Below are positions 45,621 through 57,149 of a stretch of 64,000 bases of DNA, one piece after another. Location of the stretch: NCBI RefSeq assembly GCF_037893015.1, contig NC_133666.1, positions 265,711,530 to 265,775,529 of the forward strand. The letters are read 5' to 3'. The first letter of the stretch is position 1. Every line of letters starts with the position of its first letter. The translations under genes were made by a program, and so were the position numbers. Below the pieces are notes generated by a model. The model saw only the letters and a list, made by a program, of their open reading frames with translations, did no database searches and was not told the origin of the DNA. This DNA is from Macrotis lagotis (lineage: Eukaryota; Chordata; Mammalia; Peramelemorphia; Peramelidae).

Positions 45621-46289
45621 CTCTTATTTTGTATTACATTATACTATATTTCCTTAGTAGAGCAATATAGGTTAGCTGATATGTTAATATTACAAAGAAT
45701 CTACCAAGGCTGCAAAAATTCAAAGACAGAAATTCTAACTCTGGCAACCATGTCCTGAGTCAATAAAATAAATAAAAGAACCTAAAATATTGAAAAAATT
45801 ACACATAGGATTATAAAATAATAGGTTCTAGACATAGAGGCTATAACTAAAAGAGAATTCAAATGTTGATTTGGTCTAGGCTTCTGTGGTTAGGCTAGCA
45901 AGGTATTTTTTTTACTTCCTTTATAAATGAAGCAACCCAGACCTGAGGACATACTTATTGGCACAGGGAAAAGAACTAGGTTCCTACCATTTTTCAAAAT
46001 GTTTTTCTTTTTCCTCAGTTCATGTCCAAGTTTTTCTAGATCCTTGGCGTGGATCATTCCTTCAGAATGTGGTCATTGTACAATCTTTTTCAGAGATTTC
46101 TCAGGAAAAGAAGAGGACTGTCTTTCTAAAGCAACCTAAGTGGTATTTTCTCCAAAGAATGGAAGATAACTCAAACATTTTCTTTAGGCTCTTTCAAGTC
46201 TTGTGATCTAAGACTACACAAACGTTTGTTAGAAATTCTATCTGAGACTATAACACTGAGGAACAATGAGACTACGGTGTTTCATTCTG
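45621..46289. other. Anonymous DNA, no gene seen
   Basis: Two overlapping plus frames at 45927-46206 show no domain. Confidence 0.5.
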
Positions 46290-46440
46290 CTAAAGCATTT
46301 TGATCTTCAAAGCTCTTTGTGAAGATCACCTAATAAATCCTTAGAATAGCCCTCCAATGTAGACATTTATTAGTAGTTTTGTATGCATAAGAAACTGAGG
46401 CAAAGGTAAATGACTTGCCCTTGGATAAAAAAAATAGATC
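46290..46440 (-). repeat. MIR-like fragment
   Basis: 'cattttgatcttcaaagctc', 'cataagaaactgaggcaaag' and 'taaatgacttgccctt' in reverse order. Confidence 0.65.
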
Positions 46441-46784
46441 TGAGATGCTAGTTGATTAGTTGTCCTTCTGCATTCATGGTGAACCTCATTATGAATTCTT
46501 TTAGCATACTAAGAACATCTAAAATCTAAAATGGAAAGAGTTAAATCGGGGAGTCTGTGATCATTATTATGATACCGCCTTAATAAACTTTCTAAGATTA
46601 TATGAAGGCCTTGGTTTGGAGGAATCTGAGGGAGCCTCCCAACAGGGAGTGAGAAGGGTATACCTCTTATGCCTTGCTGATAGAACTCAAAGAATTGAAA
46701 ATGATTGGTTAATTGAGTCCCTTTTTTAAGGTGCCACTCCCATTTACTAAATATGCATAATAGCAAGTTAACAGATCAGCTTAC
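46441..46784. other. Anonymous DNA, no gene seen
   Basis: No repeat or coding signal recognised. Confidence 0.5.
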
Positions 46785-46943
46785 TTTTTTGTTGTTATTG
46801 TTAGGTTTTTGCAAGGCAAATGGAGTTAAGTGGCTTGCCCAAGGCCACACAGCTAGGTAATTATTAAGTGTCTTAGACCTGATTTGAACCCAGGTACTCC
46901 TGACTCCCAGGCCGGTGCTTTATCCACTACGCCACCTAGCTGC
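46785..46943 (-). mobile_element. Marsupial tRNA-type SINE
   Basis: Reverse copy from 'tttttgcaaggcaaatggag' to 'ctacgccacctagctgcct'. The flanking words 'ttactttt' and 'ctactttt' are a weak duplication. The tail side has 'ttgttgttattg'. Confidence 0.86.
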
Positions 46944-47059
46944 CTACTTTTCTCAATTTCTTTTCTTTTCTATATACCTTCTTCCAAAGTGAGAATGGAA
47001 AAAAGGAGATGAAAGGATTTCTCCCTGTTTCATAGGAACTGTAGATGGGAACACTAATA

Positions 47060-47245
47060 GATCAATAAATTAGTCAATAAGTATTTAAGTGCTTGCATTG
47101 TGCCAGTTACTATACTCTGGAGAAACTAGGCCCCCTCCAAAAAAACTCAAGCAAGCAAAAAAAAAAAAAGCTCTGATCCTCAAGGAACTCATTCTACAGA
47201 GAGGAATAAGATCAACAAAGCAGATATATTTAAAATTATGCACAT
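47060..47245 (-). repeat. L2 3'-end fragment
   Basis: 'agtatttaagtgcttgcatt', 'gtgccagttactatactctg' and 'gatcctcaaggaactcattc' in reverse L2 order, with an A-run at 47159-47169. Confidence 0.68.
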
Positions 47246-47264
47246 GCAAAATAATCATTATAAT

Positions 47265-47480
47265 AGTGAACATCAATAAAATGTTTTGGGTTTGTTAAAT
47301 TCTTTACATGCTATTTTGTTTGATCCTCACAATAACCCCAGGAGATAGGTGCCATTATTATCTCCATTGATTTTCAAGTATTAAATCAAATATTCAGGCA
47401 AAGATTAAGTGACTTGATCAGTATCATGAAAATAGTAAATGTCTGTGGGAAGATTTGAATTCCACTCTTCCTGACTTAGA
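47265..47480 (-). repeat. MIR/Mar-type SINE remnant
   Basis: 'tgatcctcacaataacccca', 'ggagataggtgccattatta' and 'gattaagtgacttgatcagt' in reverse order. Confidence 0.68.
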
Positions 47481-47489
47481 CTGTCAGTA

Positions 47490-47600
47490 AGTATTCATTA
47501 AATAATGGCCAGACATTGTGCCAAATTTCGAGGATACAAAGAAAGACAAAAGAAAACAAGACAGTTACCACTTTGGAAAATTCTACAGTCTAAAGGATTA
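47490..47600 (-). repeat. L2 3'-end fragment
   Basis: 'gtaagtattcattaaataat', 'ccagacattgtgccaaattt' and 'ttctacagtctaaag' in reverse L2 order. Confidence 0.6.
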
Positions 47601-48083
47601 GATTAGATTATTCTCCAAATCAAAACATTCTATCTATTCCTCCACCTAGAAATCTAAAATAATTTTTGGAGTAGAGGAATTACCTGTTGTGGGGATGGGG
47701 GGTGGAGGATCAACATGACTTTACATAAGACATGGTGTTTGATCTAAGCTTTAAAGGAAACAATTGATCAGAAGAGGAACTCCTGGAGTTTTGAGTTTCC
47801 TCTTTTATTCATTCTATCTATCTCTATCTTCTTGTTATTTGTTCATTCATCTATCCATCTATCCTTCCACCCATGCATTCATTTTTACATGTTTGGACAA
47901 ATTTTTCAGTATTATTCATAGTTTCCTGACATTTAAAGGAATACACAAAATCATTAACAAAGCTCATTCTCCTACTTTTCAACAGAAACAATCTGAAATC
48001 ATCCCAGACAAATTAGAAACTTAACTATTTTAAAAAATTTCCATTGAATGAGAGTTCTCTTGAGAGACCATTTTAGTGCTTCT
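47601..48083. other. Anonymous DNA, no gene seen
   Basis: A short run of ATCT-like units lies at 47812-47870. No coding signal. Confidence 0.5.
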
Positions 48084-48320
48084 TGTTGTTCAGTCACATT
48101 CAGCTCTTAGTTATCCCTGTGGACCAGCCTATCTATGGGTTTTCTTAGCAAAGACACTGGAGTGGTTTGTCATTTCCTTCTCCAGAAGATTAAAAAAAGC
48201 AGAGGTTAAATGACTTGTTCAGGGTCACACAGTGAGCAAATGACTGAAGCTAGATCTGAACTCAGGTTTTCCTTACCCCAGACCTAGGACTCTATCTACT
48301 AATATTCCATCTAACTGCCC
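48084..48320 (-). mobile_element. Mar1-like CORE-SINE (-)
   Basis: Starts 'gttgttcagtcacattcagc' (tail side), then 'agacactggagtggtttgtc', 'cagggtcacacagtgagcaa' and ends 'ccatctaactgccc'. Confidence 0.82.
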
Positions 48321-48839
48321 ATTACAGTGTTTAGCAATCCTCAATAATGAAAAGGCTGTATTTATGTCACTCAGGCTATAGTATATAACTACTTTTGCAT
48401 ATTTGCTCCTCTAGAGAAGTTAAAGATAACGATGACATGGGAAACATAGCACTGTCCTTAGAGATGAGGAAGGATTTTCTGAAAGGTTTGCTAGATGATA
48501 GATCTTCAAGCTGCTTCTTTTTCTCTTTTTAAAACAGTTTTGTCATTATTCTTTATTTACACTTATCATTTTCCTATTTTCTGTTCCCAGTCCTCAGTCC
48601 CCAGTGAAAACTTCTCTTGTCAATAAAAAGCAAAGTTAGTTCAAGCAAGACAGATTAATACATTGACCACATCTAACAGTATATGATTTATTCATACTAT
48701 TAGTATACCTCCTATCTATGAAAATTATTTTCTAGAATCAAAATCCCCTACTCTTTTCCAACTCCTTCCCTCCCCCCAGCTTTATCTTGCTTCAAAATAG
48801 GCATCTATAGGCATCTATGGGGCTTTCCTAGTGGAAATT
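48321..48839. other. Anonymous DNA, no gene seen
   Basis: A 10 bp tandem pair 'aggcatctat' lies at about 48800-48819. No coding signal. Confidence 0.5.
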
Positions 48840-48891
48840 AAAAACTGCCTTACAGAGAGTTTTCAAATGAAGAAATGAAAGCTATATATAC

Positions 48892-48922
<31 letters not shown>

Positions 48923-49235
48923 CATATTCATATGAAAAAAATGCTCCAAATCATTATTGATTGGAGATATGCAAATTAAAACAACAATGAGGTATCATCT
49001 CACACCTTTCAAATTAGTCAAGATGAGAAAAAAAGGGAAAATGATCAATGTTGGAGAGGTTGTGGGAGGATTGGGGCATTGATGCATTGGTGGTGGAGTT
49101 GTGAACAGATTAAACCTTTCTGGAGAGCAATATGGAACTATGCCCAAAGAGCAATAAAACTGTTCAAACTCTTTGACCCAGCAATTCCAGTTCTAGGTCT
49201 ATATTCAGAGGAAATTATTTTTAAAAAGGGAAAAG

Positions 49236-49273
49236 TTCTACATGTTCTCAAATATTCTACATGTTCTCAAATA
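49236..49273. repeat. 19 bp tandem duplication inside L1
   Basis: 'ttctacatgttctcaaata' occurs at 49236-49254 and 49255-49273. The other copies have one unit. Confidence 0.9.
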
Positions 49274-49788
49274 TCAGCTCTTCTTGAATTGGCAAAGAAT
49301 TGGAAATTGAAGAGATGCCTATCAATTGCGAAATGGCTAAACAAGTTATGGTACATGAATACTATGGAATATTATTGTTCTATAAGAAACCATAAATGGT
49401 CAGACTCTAAAGAAGCATGGAATAACTTATGGAATCTGATGCTGAGCAAAGGGAGTAGAGCAAAGAGAACAATGTACATATTAACAACAACATTGTGAGA
49501 TGAACATCCTTGATGGAAGCAGCTCCTCTCAGCAGTTCATTGAGCTAGGATAACTGTATTAGACTGGCTATGGACAATATTATCCCCATCCAGAGGAAGA
49601 AAAGCAAACAAAAACAAAACAAAACACATATACACAAAACCCAACCCTTCAGAATCTGATGAACACTATAAAAATTATCTCCTATGTATCTCTTTCCCTT
49701 AATCCTAATTCCTCAAAAATAACTAATCTGTAAACATATTTATCAAAAATATGTACATACATTGCTAATCTGACTGTTTGCCTCTGAA

Positions 49789-49820
49789 GGGAGGGGAGTT
49801 GGAAGGGAGGGGAGTTGGAA
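49789..49820 (+). repeat. 16 bp tandem duplication in the L1 G-rich tract
   Basis: 'gggaggggagttggaa' occurs twice in a row, followed by 'gggagggtgggagg', giving at least seven runs of three or more G within about 45 bases. Confidence 0.9.
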
Positions 49821-49922
49821 GGGAGGGTGGGAGGTAATTTTGTAGCTTAAAAATATACATGTGCATATGGACAAAAAATAAATAAATAAAAATAAAAATA
49901 AAAGAGAAAAAAACCTGCCTTA

Positions 49923-50391
49923 ATGAAATTCTACTGTTTTACACCTGATTTGTCCATCTTATTGTTTTGAAAAACTTCTTTTCAATTCCCAGATTTCAGG
50001 AATGAAGAGGAACAAGAGATCCTCTCATTAGGCAAATACCACTGAAGATGGCTAATATTAGGAAGAGAATTCAGGGTCAGCTTAGGAACTAAAGATCTGG
50101 TACATTTTTACTCCTTAGTCACTACCACATCATTGAGAATGAGGTGAATGACTAATATTATGAATCTCCATTTTTTAAGTAGAGAAATTAAAACACAGCA
50201 AAGCTAGGGTAATTCTCGCCCCTCCCGTTAATAATTACCATTATTATTTAATATACAGTAAATAAATAAATCATATCAATTTAAAGATATCTCTTCTTTC
50301 TTTTTGAATCTCCTCAAGAGAAGGTATGCAAAAACTAACAGTGTTTTCAGAGATGATCATTATTTATTGGGATAGTAATTTTTGGAGAGTA
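49923..50391. other. Anonymous DNA, no gene seen
   Basis: Short AT-rich stretch with 'aataaataaat' near 50260. No coding signal. Confidence 0.5.
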
Positions 50392-50629
50392 ATTTCACTT
50401 GTTCCTGATTCTTTGCAATTCGATTTGGGGTTTTCTTGACCAAGATACTGGAAGTTGTTTCTATTTCCTTCTTCAGCCCATTTTACAGATAAGGAAACTG
50501 AGGCAAAGAGGGTTAAGTGATGTGCCCTGGATCACTCTGCTAGTAACCTTCTGAGGCCAGTTCTAAATTCAGGAAGATGAGTCTTGTTGCCTCCAGGCCC
50601 AACATTCTCTCCCCCTGGCCACCAATTCT
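50392..50629 (-). mobile_element. Mar1-like CORE-SINE (-)
   Basis: 'gttcctgattctttgcaatt' (tail side), 'ggttttcttgaccaagatac', 'aggaaactgaggcaaagagg' and 'ttcaggaagatgagtcttgt'. Confidence 0.8.
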
Positions 50630-50864
50630 TATGCTAATCACTATGAGGATACTGTTAAGTCTTTTGTATGTCATCAATATCTTGCCTTCAGTTTTGAACA
50701 GTTAATGGTTTCCCTTATGAAACCAGGTAGTAATTATTTTTTCCTATAATATTTAAGTTTCACACACACATTCAAAAATCTTAGCCCTTGTACTTCTCAA
50801 ATGGAGGCACTTTGATAGAAGTAATTAAAATCAGGTAAAAGTTAACATAATATAATCAGGTAAA

Positions 50865-50990
50865 GGTGACATAATAGAGCACCAGACCTGGAATCAGTAC
50901 CTGAGTTCAAATCCTGCCTCAGATACTTACCAGTTGTATGACCCTGGGCAAGACACTTAACTCTGATTGCCTCATAATTTGAAGTCATAA
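50865..50990 (+). repeat. MIR-type SINE, 5' part
   Basis: 'gacataatagagcaccagac', 'ctggaatcagtacctgagtt' and 'gaccctgggcaagacactta'. It is followed at once by a second SINE. Confidence 0.7.
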
Positions 50991-50992
50991 CT

Positions 50993-51240
50993 TTGAAGCA
51001 GCTAGTTGGTAAAGTGCTGAATTTAGAGTCAGGAAGACCTTGCTCCTGTCCTGTCTTATCCATTTTTCTAGTTGTTTGAACCTAAGGGACTTCTCAACCT
51101 CTTGGTCCATTTCCCTATCTGTAAAACAAAGATAATAATAATAGCACTTACCTTCCATGGTTTTTGTAAGGATTAAAAAACATGTGCAAGGCACTTTACA
51201 AATCTTAAAGTGCTATGTAAATACTATTATTATGATTAAA
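50993..51240 (+). repeat. MIR-type SINE with tail
   Basis: 'gaagcagctagttggtaaag' to 'gcactttacaaatcttaaag' and 'tatgtaaatactattattat', giving head, core and tail. The two SINEs are head-to-tail. Confidence 0.72.
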
Positions 51241-51914
51241 AATGATTGGGAGTTGGAGTAGGAGGGAGGCAGAGAGATATTATATAATTTTAAACTGTTT
51301 TTTTTAAACTGGAACGTCTCCGAAGTTACCAGCAAACAATTAGCTCTTGCTTGCAATTTATTTTGAAACTTGCCAATAAATCCTAACAGAAGTCTTGAGA
51401 GAGAATTCATTAACTGTTGGAATTCAGCTAAAACATGTGCCAGTTCTCTGCCTCCCTAAATGAATTTACATGATGGAGAAAAAAGCTTACTTGCCAACAT
51501 CCTAACTTCCTTGAAGTTCTAACCAGACTCTTTGGGGATTGGAGTCCTGCTCCCTCCTGGCGAACAGTGACCTGACTAAGGAGAAGAATGGGAGAATCCA
51601 ATTATGGATCTGAAAGAGGAAGGCTTGGGACTCTGACAAGGGTCACAAAGCCCCTTCTACTCCAGTAGGACTGTGCTCTCCACACCGTGTCACCTAGCAG
51701 AGAGTACACAGGTAGTATGGTTGGCAGAGATAAAGTAGCAAGGCAAAACTCAAGAATTAGTCCTTTAATGTCAATTGCTCACTACTGCTATAAATTGTTT
51801 TCTTGACAAACCAATAAGGAAAATTAAAGACAATGTATAGCTCTTTGCTTTTCAAGATCCTCAGGGAGGCTGCCTACTAATAATACAAATATAATGGTTT
51901 GTTAAATACTATAG
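51241..51914. other. Anonymous DNA, no gene seen
   Basis: 51480-51720 is less AT-rich and not recognisably repetitive. No coding signal. Confidence 0.45.
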
Positions 51915-52030
51915 GGAACGGGGATGAGGAGCTGGGTTCAAGATCAGGGAGATATGCATTCAAGACCTACCTGCCCCTTAAACCTACTGTTTGACCCTGG
52001 GTCAGTCCCTTATCTTCCAATGTTCCAGTT
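51915..52030 (+). repeat. SINE fragment
   Basis: 'gagctgggttcaagatcagg', 'agatatgcattcaagaccta' and 'ctgtttgaccctgggtcagt' are SINE-like. An (AAT)n-like tract follows near 52097-52135. Confidence 0.55.
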
Positions 52031-52379
52031 CAAAGGTTCTCAAAGAACAATCAAGGGATTTCTGGTGGTCCATAAGATCAAAGTGATTTTCAAAATAATA
52101 ATTAATAATAATAATGATAATTTCATAATAATACACATATATAGGGCAACTATCAATAACCACATAAATAAAAGTTCTAAGTTCTACAAGTTTTTTAACA
52201 TGTAAAGGTATCTGAGACCAAAAAGTTCTAGGAATTCCCTAAGATAATGTTCAAGAAAAGGTTCTGACATGCATTAGTAGAGCAAGTTTACCCACAACAA
52301 GAGATTTTGAGTGCATTTGTTAACCAATAATTGTAGACAATGTTAGCATTGAATTATAATATTGCTTCTATCACTTGGA

Positions 52380-52605
52380 CCACAAGGTACCTCATAGTCT
52401 ACTATTCTCTGGAAGCATGACATATAACTAGTTAGTGGCAAGACCAGGACTTGAATTCAGGACTTCTGACCCAATGCTAACAATCAGGGTTAAATGATTT
52501 ATTCAGGGTATCACAGCTGGTAAGTTTCCAAGGCTAGATTAGAACTCAGGTCTTTCTGACTCCAGGACTTGTACTCTGTCCTCTGCATTACTTACTGACA
52601 CCTCT
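52380..52605 (-). repeat. SINE remnants (-)
   Basis: Two reverse remnants in tandem: 'ggacttgaattcaggacttc' near 52450 and 'tagattagaactcaggtctt' near 52535. Confidence 0.6.
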
Positions 52606-52639
52606 AGTGCTTACTGATTTTTCTACTGTCTTGCCAGTC

Positions 52640-52890
52640 TTTAGCTACAGCAGCTTAAAATTCCAAGATTCTATAGCACATGATATCAAATTCACTTCAG
52701 GACTTAACCCAAGTTCAATCCATTCCAGACCACATGGATACAAATGTCCAAATTTCAGTTTTATCACATACCCCTTATGTGATATTGAGAAAATTCAGTC
52801 TCTCTAGACCTTAGTTTCCTTATTTGCACTATGAGGAGGTAGGACTTGAGGACCTCAAAGTTTCCACCTAGTTCTAAGTCTATGAACCAG
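52640..52890 (+). repeat. MIR-like fragment
   Basis: 'gaccttagtttccttatttg' and 'aggacttgaggacctcaaag' with the preceding 'gtgatattgagaaaattcag'. Confidence 0.6.
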
Positions 52891-52971
52891 TCATTTTCTA
52901 TCAACTTTTACCTTTATATCCTCCTAGAAGTTCTCTTCCCTGGAAAATGTCTTTAGATCTCTAGAACCTAG

Positions 52972-53035
52972 AAAATGGAAGAGGAGATGGAGGAGGAGAA
53001 GAAGAAGAAGGAAGAGAGGGAAGAGGAGGACCCTC
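52972..53035. repeat. Purine-rich tract
   Basis: About 60 bp of almost only A and G with repeated GAGGA/GAAGA words. Confidence 0.9.
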
Positions 53036-53039
53036 TTCT

Positions 53040-54195
53040 CTTCTCCCTCCATACCACATCACTTGGTGATTTCATCATTTCCCATGGATTTAATTGCCAT
53101 CTCTATTCTGATGATTCTCAAAACTACTTATCCTTTCTTCTGAGCTCCACTCTCACATCTCTAACTGCCTTGATATCAGTTGGACAAGACATGTGACATC
53201 TTAAACTCAACATCAAAAACTGAACTCATTATCTTGTAAACCCTCCCATTTTCAAAGTTCCCTGTTACTGTAGAGGATACCACCACCCTCCCATTTTCCT
53301 AAATTTGAAATCTAGGTGTGATCCTCAAAATATCTCACACCCAAAATTCAACCTCTTGCTAAGGGCTGCTGATTTTCACTTTTACAACAGTTCTCTAAAA
53401 TCCTCCCTTATAAACAAGAGAATAAACAAAAAAAGAATTAATGAATGAGTAAATAAACAAGTGAGTTCATAAAAAAATATATAAATGTGAATGAATAAAG
53501 GGATGATTTCTTTTTTTAAAAAAATACTCCTTTTTCTCTGTTAATAATAACAACAACCCTCTGGTGTAGGTCCTTATCACCTTATAACTGAACTATTCCA
53601 ATAGTTATCTGGTGGGTCTGTCTGACTCAAATCTCTTCCCTTCTAATCCTATCTCCATTCAACCAAGTAATTTTCCAAAAGCTCATGTTCTACAATGACA
53701 CATCCCTTCTCAATAAACTTCTGTGGCTCCCTATCACCTCCAGGATCAAATAAAAATTCCTGTTTGGCATTCAAAGTCTTTCATAACCCAAAGCTCATTT
53801 ACCTTTACCAGTCTTCTTACACCTTCCTCCCTACTCTTAGATGCAGTGTCACTGACCATGTTGTTCAATGACCAAGACATTTCATCTCTCACTTCTAGGG
53901 CTTTAAATATTCTCTCTCCTCAACTCTTCTTCCAGACTTCTCTGACTTCCTTTCAGTCTTAAATAAATACCACCTTTTACAGAAAGCCTTTCCCAATACT
54001 TTTTTATTTTAATGCCTTCCTTCTGTTAATTATTTCCCATATATTCCTTATAGCTTATTTCTATATAATTGTTTAATGTCTGCCCCATTAGTTTGGTACG
54101 TCCTGAAGAGCAGGGACTATCTTTTGCTACTTTTTCTATCCACCAGTTTTTAGCATATGGTAGGCATTCAAAAAAATCTTTTTGTACTGACTAAC
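53040..54195 (+). mobile_element. L2 3' part, about 1.15 kb
   Basis: The longest L2 of the window. Order: 'ctctattctgatgattctca', 'catctctaactgccttgata', 'ctgaactcattatcttgtaa', then 'tctgtggctccctatcacct', 'tggcattcaaagtctttcat' and the terminus 'cctgaagagcagggactatc'. No open reading frame of interest. Confidence 0.8.
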
Positions 54196-54199
54196 CTTT

Positions 54200-54380
54200 C
54201 AATGGTTAATATTTAAGGGATGTTTTATGGTTTGCAAAGCACTTTACAAGTATTGTCTCATTTTCAATTCTTAGGAAGTGTTTGAAAAAACCCAGAGACA
54301 ATATTGTATAACCCATTCATTTAAAGAAACTGGAGACTTGGAAAAGTTAAGTGATTGTCCATGATCTTAGATTTATTAAC
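54200..54380 (-). repeat. MIR/Mar-type SINE remnant
   Basis: 'tttgcaaagcactttacaag' and 'ggaaaagttaagtgattgtc' in reverse order. Confidence 0.62.
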
Positions 54381-54810
54381 AGTGAATGCCAGTCCTTTGG
54401 CTCTACAAGACCAAACCACCAGATTAAAGAAGAGAAGGGAAAGGAGAGGCAGAGAGGACACCTGGTAAAGTTTGTTTTGATTCTTCTTCCCTACCCTTCA
54501 CTCCAAACCTTCTTAACCAACTTTCCTGTCTGTAGTATCTGAGAGTTATTGAATTGTAGCAAGCATTCATGCATTAAAATGAAAGAACTGAGAAGAGATT
54601 GACAACTCAAGTCAAATAATCATAAGAAAAGAAATGAGAATTTTTATATATTGTGCCTTATTTGGAAATCACAACAGGCTATATATTGACTTATAAATCA
54701 GTTCTCTAGGACTTACTATAATCAAGTTTTTGAAATATGCTTTTATATTTTCACCCAGAATTCTCCATCATAAATCTCAATAAGGTTTACTGGCTGTGGT
54801 AGTCTAAGTT
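54381..54810. other. Anonymous DNA, no gene seen
   Basis: No repeat or coding signal recognised. Confidence 0.5.
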
Positions 54811-54920
54811 CATAGAATCAAAGTATGTTAATATTTGGACCTGAGGGATCATGCCTCCAACTCTCTCTTTTTACAAACGAAGAAACTGAGGTCCAGGTCA
54901 GGAAAAGGATTTCACTGACT
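54811..54920 (-). repeat. Old SINE-like fragment
   Basis: 'catagaatcaaagtatgtta', 'gagggatcatgcctccaact' and 'acgaagaaactgaggtcca'. Confidence 0.6.
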
Positions 54921-55590
54921 TTACAAAGGTAAAGTGGTTTCATCACTCCTGAATACATTTCTATTTTACACAAAAATACTTTATTTATTGTTTCTTTGTG
55001 TTATTGACAAGTAATGGTAAAGAGATAATATACAAATAAGGCTTGACTGTTCTTCCACCTCCCGCCCCCTGTTCAATCAATGCAATCTGTCTCTCTGGGC
55101 TTTGGTTCTTTATCCTTCACAGGCACATCTGGAAGATTTTCCTGGCAGAAGACGATTATTTTGTTTTACATTTGATCTAACTTTAGCACTTGTCATATTC
55201 TCTAACATTGTAAAACTCCTTTGTAAATGAGGTTGAAACTTTAGGGGCTACAGTCAAATGCTATTTTCTTTAGAAACATCAAAAGAAAGTCTGAATTTAT
55301 TTTAGGAAATTTTTTTTATTGAAAAACACACAGAGAGAACAAATAAAACAAAAGTCACTATCAGAGAGATACCACTGAAGTGATGTGCCAATCCCTAATA
55401 GTATATTCATCAACCTTTATGTTCTGTTCTGACACATTAACTATTCTCATTACTTAATAAACTTATCAAATTCATTATTATGACCCAAACAACAGTCCCA
55501 TGTTAGCTTGCCTTGCAATTGACTGCATTAAAAATGACACATGCCCAAAAAATGTACAAGAATTCAACATGAATCATAGAATCGGAGATT
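54921..55590. other. Anonymous DNA, no gene seen
   Basis: AT-rich; no coding signal. A fragment like the above starts near 55568 ('aatcatagaatcggag'). Confidence 0.5.
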
Positions 55591-55597
55591 TTTCAAG

Positions 55598-55985
55598 TCA
55601 GAAGGAGATCATTGAGATATAGTGACTCTTCACCGGACAGCTGTCTCTCCCCTGTTGGCTGGAATAGCAGACGCTTTGGACCAAGAAAGTGAAAGAGAAG
55701 CCAGTATGACCCAACTGTTGCAAATAGATGTTGGCCCCAAGGACAGAGGAGATATCAGGGCACAAGCATGGTAGTAGGCTTTTCTTTGTCATTGCAGCTG
55801 CTGAGCATTCTTGGCTTTCTCTGTAATAGGTCAACTGTGACCAGAAGAAGTTGGGGGTCCTTGCCAAGAATAATAAAATAGCCAGAACCAAATTTCACAG
55901 CCCAAACCCCAAATGTATACACTGGAGCTATGAATCCTATGTAGTTTCTCAAGAGTTCCTGCCTCTTCACCTGTTGAATTGAGCA
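55598..55985 (-). other. Two overlapping minus-strand open frames, unrecognised
   Basis: One frame (55755-55970, 71 codons) begins with a Met after an A/G-rich context and contains a hydrophobic, Gly/Phe-rich stretch of about 30 residues. The other (55598-55891, 97 codons) runs in another frame through the same DNA. The region is less AT-rich than its neighbours and is not a repeat I know. A one-base frame change could join them, as in a decayed retrocopy, but I recognise no family and infer no function. Confidence 0.25.
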
Positions 55986-56079
55986 TCAAGCAGATCTACC
56001 CAAAGGTGTATAGCAAAAAGGACACTCAAAGGGTTCATTGCTTAGAACTAATGGGTTCAGTTCTAATACAAGACTATCC

Positions 56080-56160
56080 ATTAGTCAACAAACGCTTATT
56101 AAATATCTACTAGGTGCCAGACATTATACATCTAGGGTACTAGAAAGTGAGAGTTTTGCA
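56080..56160 (-). repeat. L2 3'-end fragment
   Basis: 'caacaaacgcttattaaata' and 'tctactaggtgccagacatt' in reverse L2 order. Confidence 0.65.
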
Positions 56161-56196
56161 ATGACTTATGGTAAACATTTCAAGTTTTAGTTACTA

Positions 56197-56450
56197 GTCA
56201 AGGAGTGAGGTGGCACGTGGATAGAGCAATGGTTCAGGAGTTAAGAGGACTTCTCTTTTTGAGCTTAAATCTGGCACAAATTAGACACTGACTAGCTGTC
56301 TTGGCAAGTCATGTCATCTTGTTTGCCTCAGTTTCCTCAACTGGAAAATAGACTAGAGAAGAAAATGGCCAGCTACTCTAGCATCATTACCAAGAAAATC
56401 CCAAATCATGTCATGAAGAGTCACACACAACTGAAACAACAGAACAATAA
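56197..56450 (+). mobile_element. Mar1-like CORE-SINE
   Basis: 'gtgaggtggcacgtggatag', 'gtttgcctcagtttcctcaa' and 'tcatgtcatgaagagtcaca' with an end rich in CAA. Confidence 0.78.
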
Positions 56451-57149
56451 TCATTAATCCCTAGTTAATGTGCATTCTTTATTCACTTATTGATTCTGTA
56501 CTATGGGTAAATTCTATAGGTAATATCTAAGTATATATTTCTGCTTTTGAAAAAAGCCGGTGTCATTAGATGAAAGTTCTATGATTTACATTTGCCCAAA
56601 TACAGCAAGTTCAACAAAGGATGCAAAGTTTCACAAATAGGTATGGACTCAGAGCTAAATTTTAATTGGATAGATTCATAAATTCACACAGTCTCTTGAT
56701 AGTGAATTAGTGATAGCGAATTATTGAAAGTTTATATAATTGAAAATTAGTATAAAAGGTTTCTGACTAGCTTGAAACCATAAATAGCATTTCCTCACCA
56801 CCTCCACACTTTGTAAAAACCATCAGGATTGAGTATGGAACTCTTCAGGGAGTGACTCTCATGCAATTACTTTGTAGCAGAACCATGCCTAGAATTCAGA
56901 ACCATTGCTTATCTGAATCACAGCATACTAGAGTTGGAAAAAACTGTAATCATCTGTTCAAATATTCTTGTTTTATTGGAAATACAAAAGTTAGCAACCT
57001 TCTTAAGATGGTTAATTTTTAAAATACCATTTGTAGACAATCATGCTAAAGCTGGACACATGAAAACAACAAAAAAATCTAAATTTCTGAACCCAAAGAA
57101 AATTGAGAAGATTCTTAATGTATATAAATAAGTAAATAAGAGAGAAGGA
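56451..57149. other. Anonymous DNA, no gene seen
   Basis: AT-rich. A faint old SINE-like word 'actagagttggaaaaaact' lies near 56928. Confidence 0.5.

Larger units (their letters stand above)
48853..49909 (+). mobile_element. L1 3' part, 5'-truncated, 1.06 kb
   Basis: Forward L1 ORF2 C-terminus and 3' UTR. The frame 49079-49498 stays open for 139 codons and keeps the L1 terminal motif with 'WLNKLWYMNTMEYYCSIRNH'. It is only the end of ORF2 and has no start or catalytic core. Flanks 'aaaactgcctta' (48841-48852) and about 'aaaacctgcctta' (49910-49922) form the target duplication. A (TA)n run at 48885-48920 lies near the 5' edge. Confidence 0.92.

Noticed and set aside
49079..49498. 139-codon open frame as a host gene
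   Set aside because: It encodes the C-terminal end of L1 ORF2 and lies in an L1 with target-site duplication.
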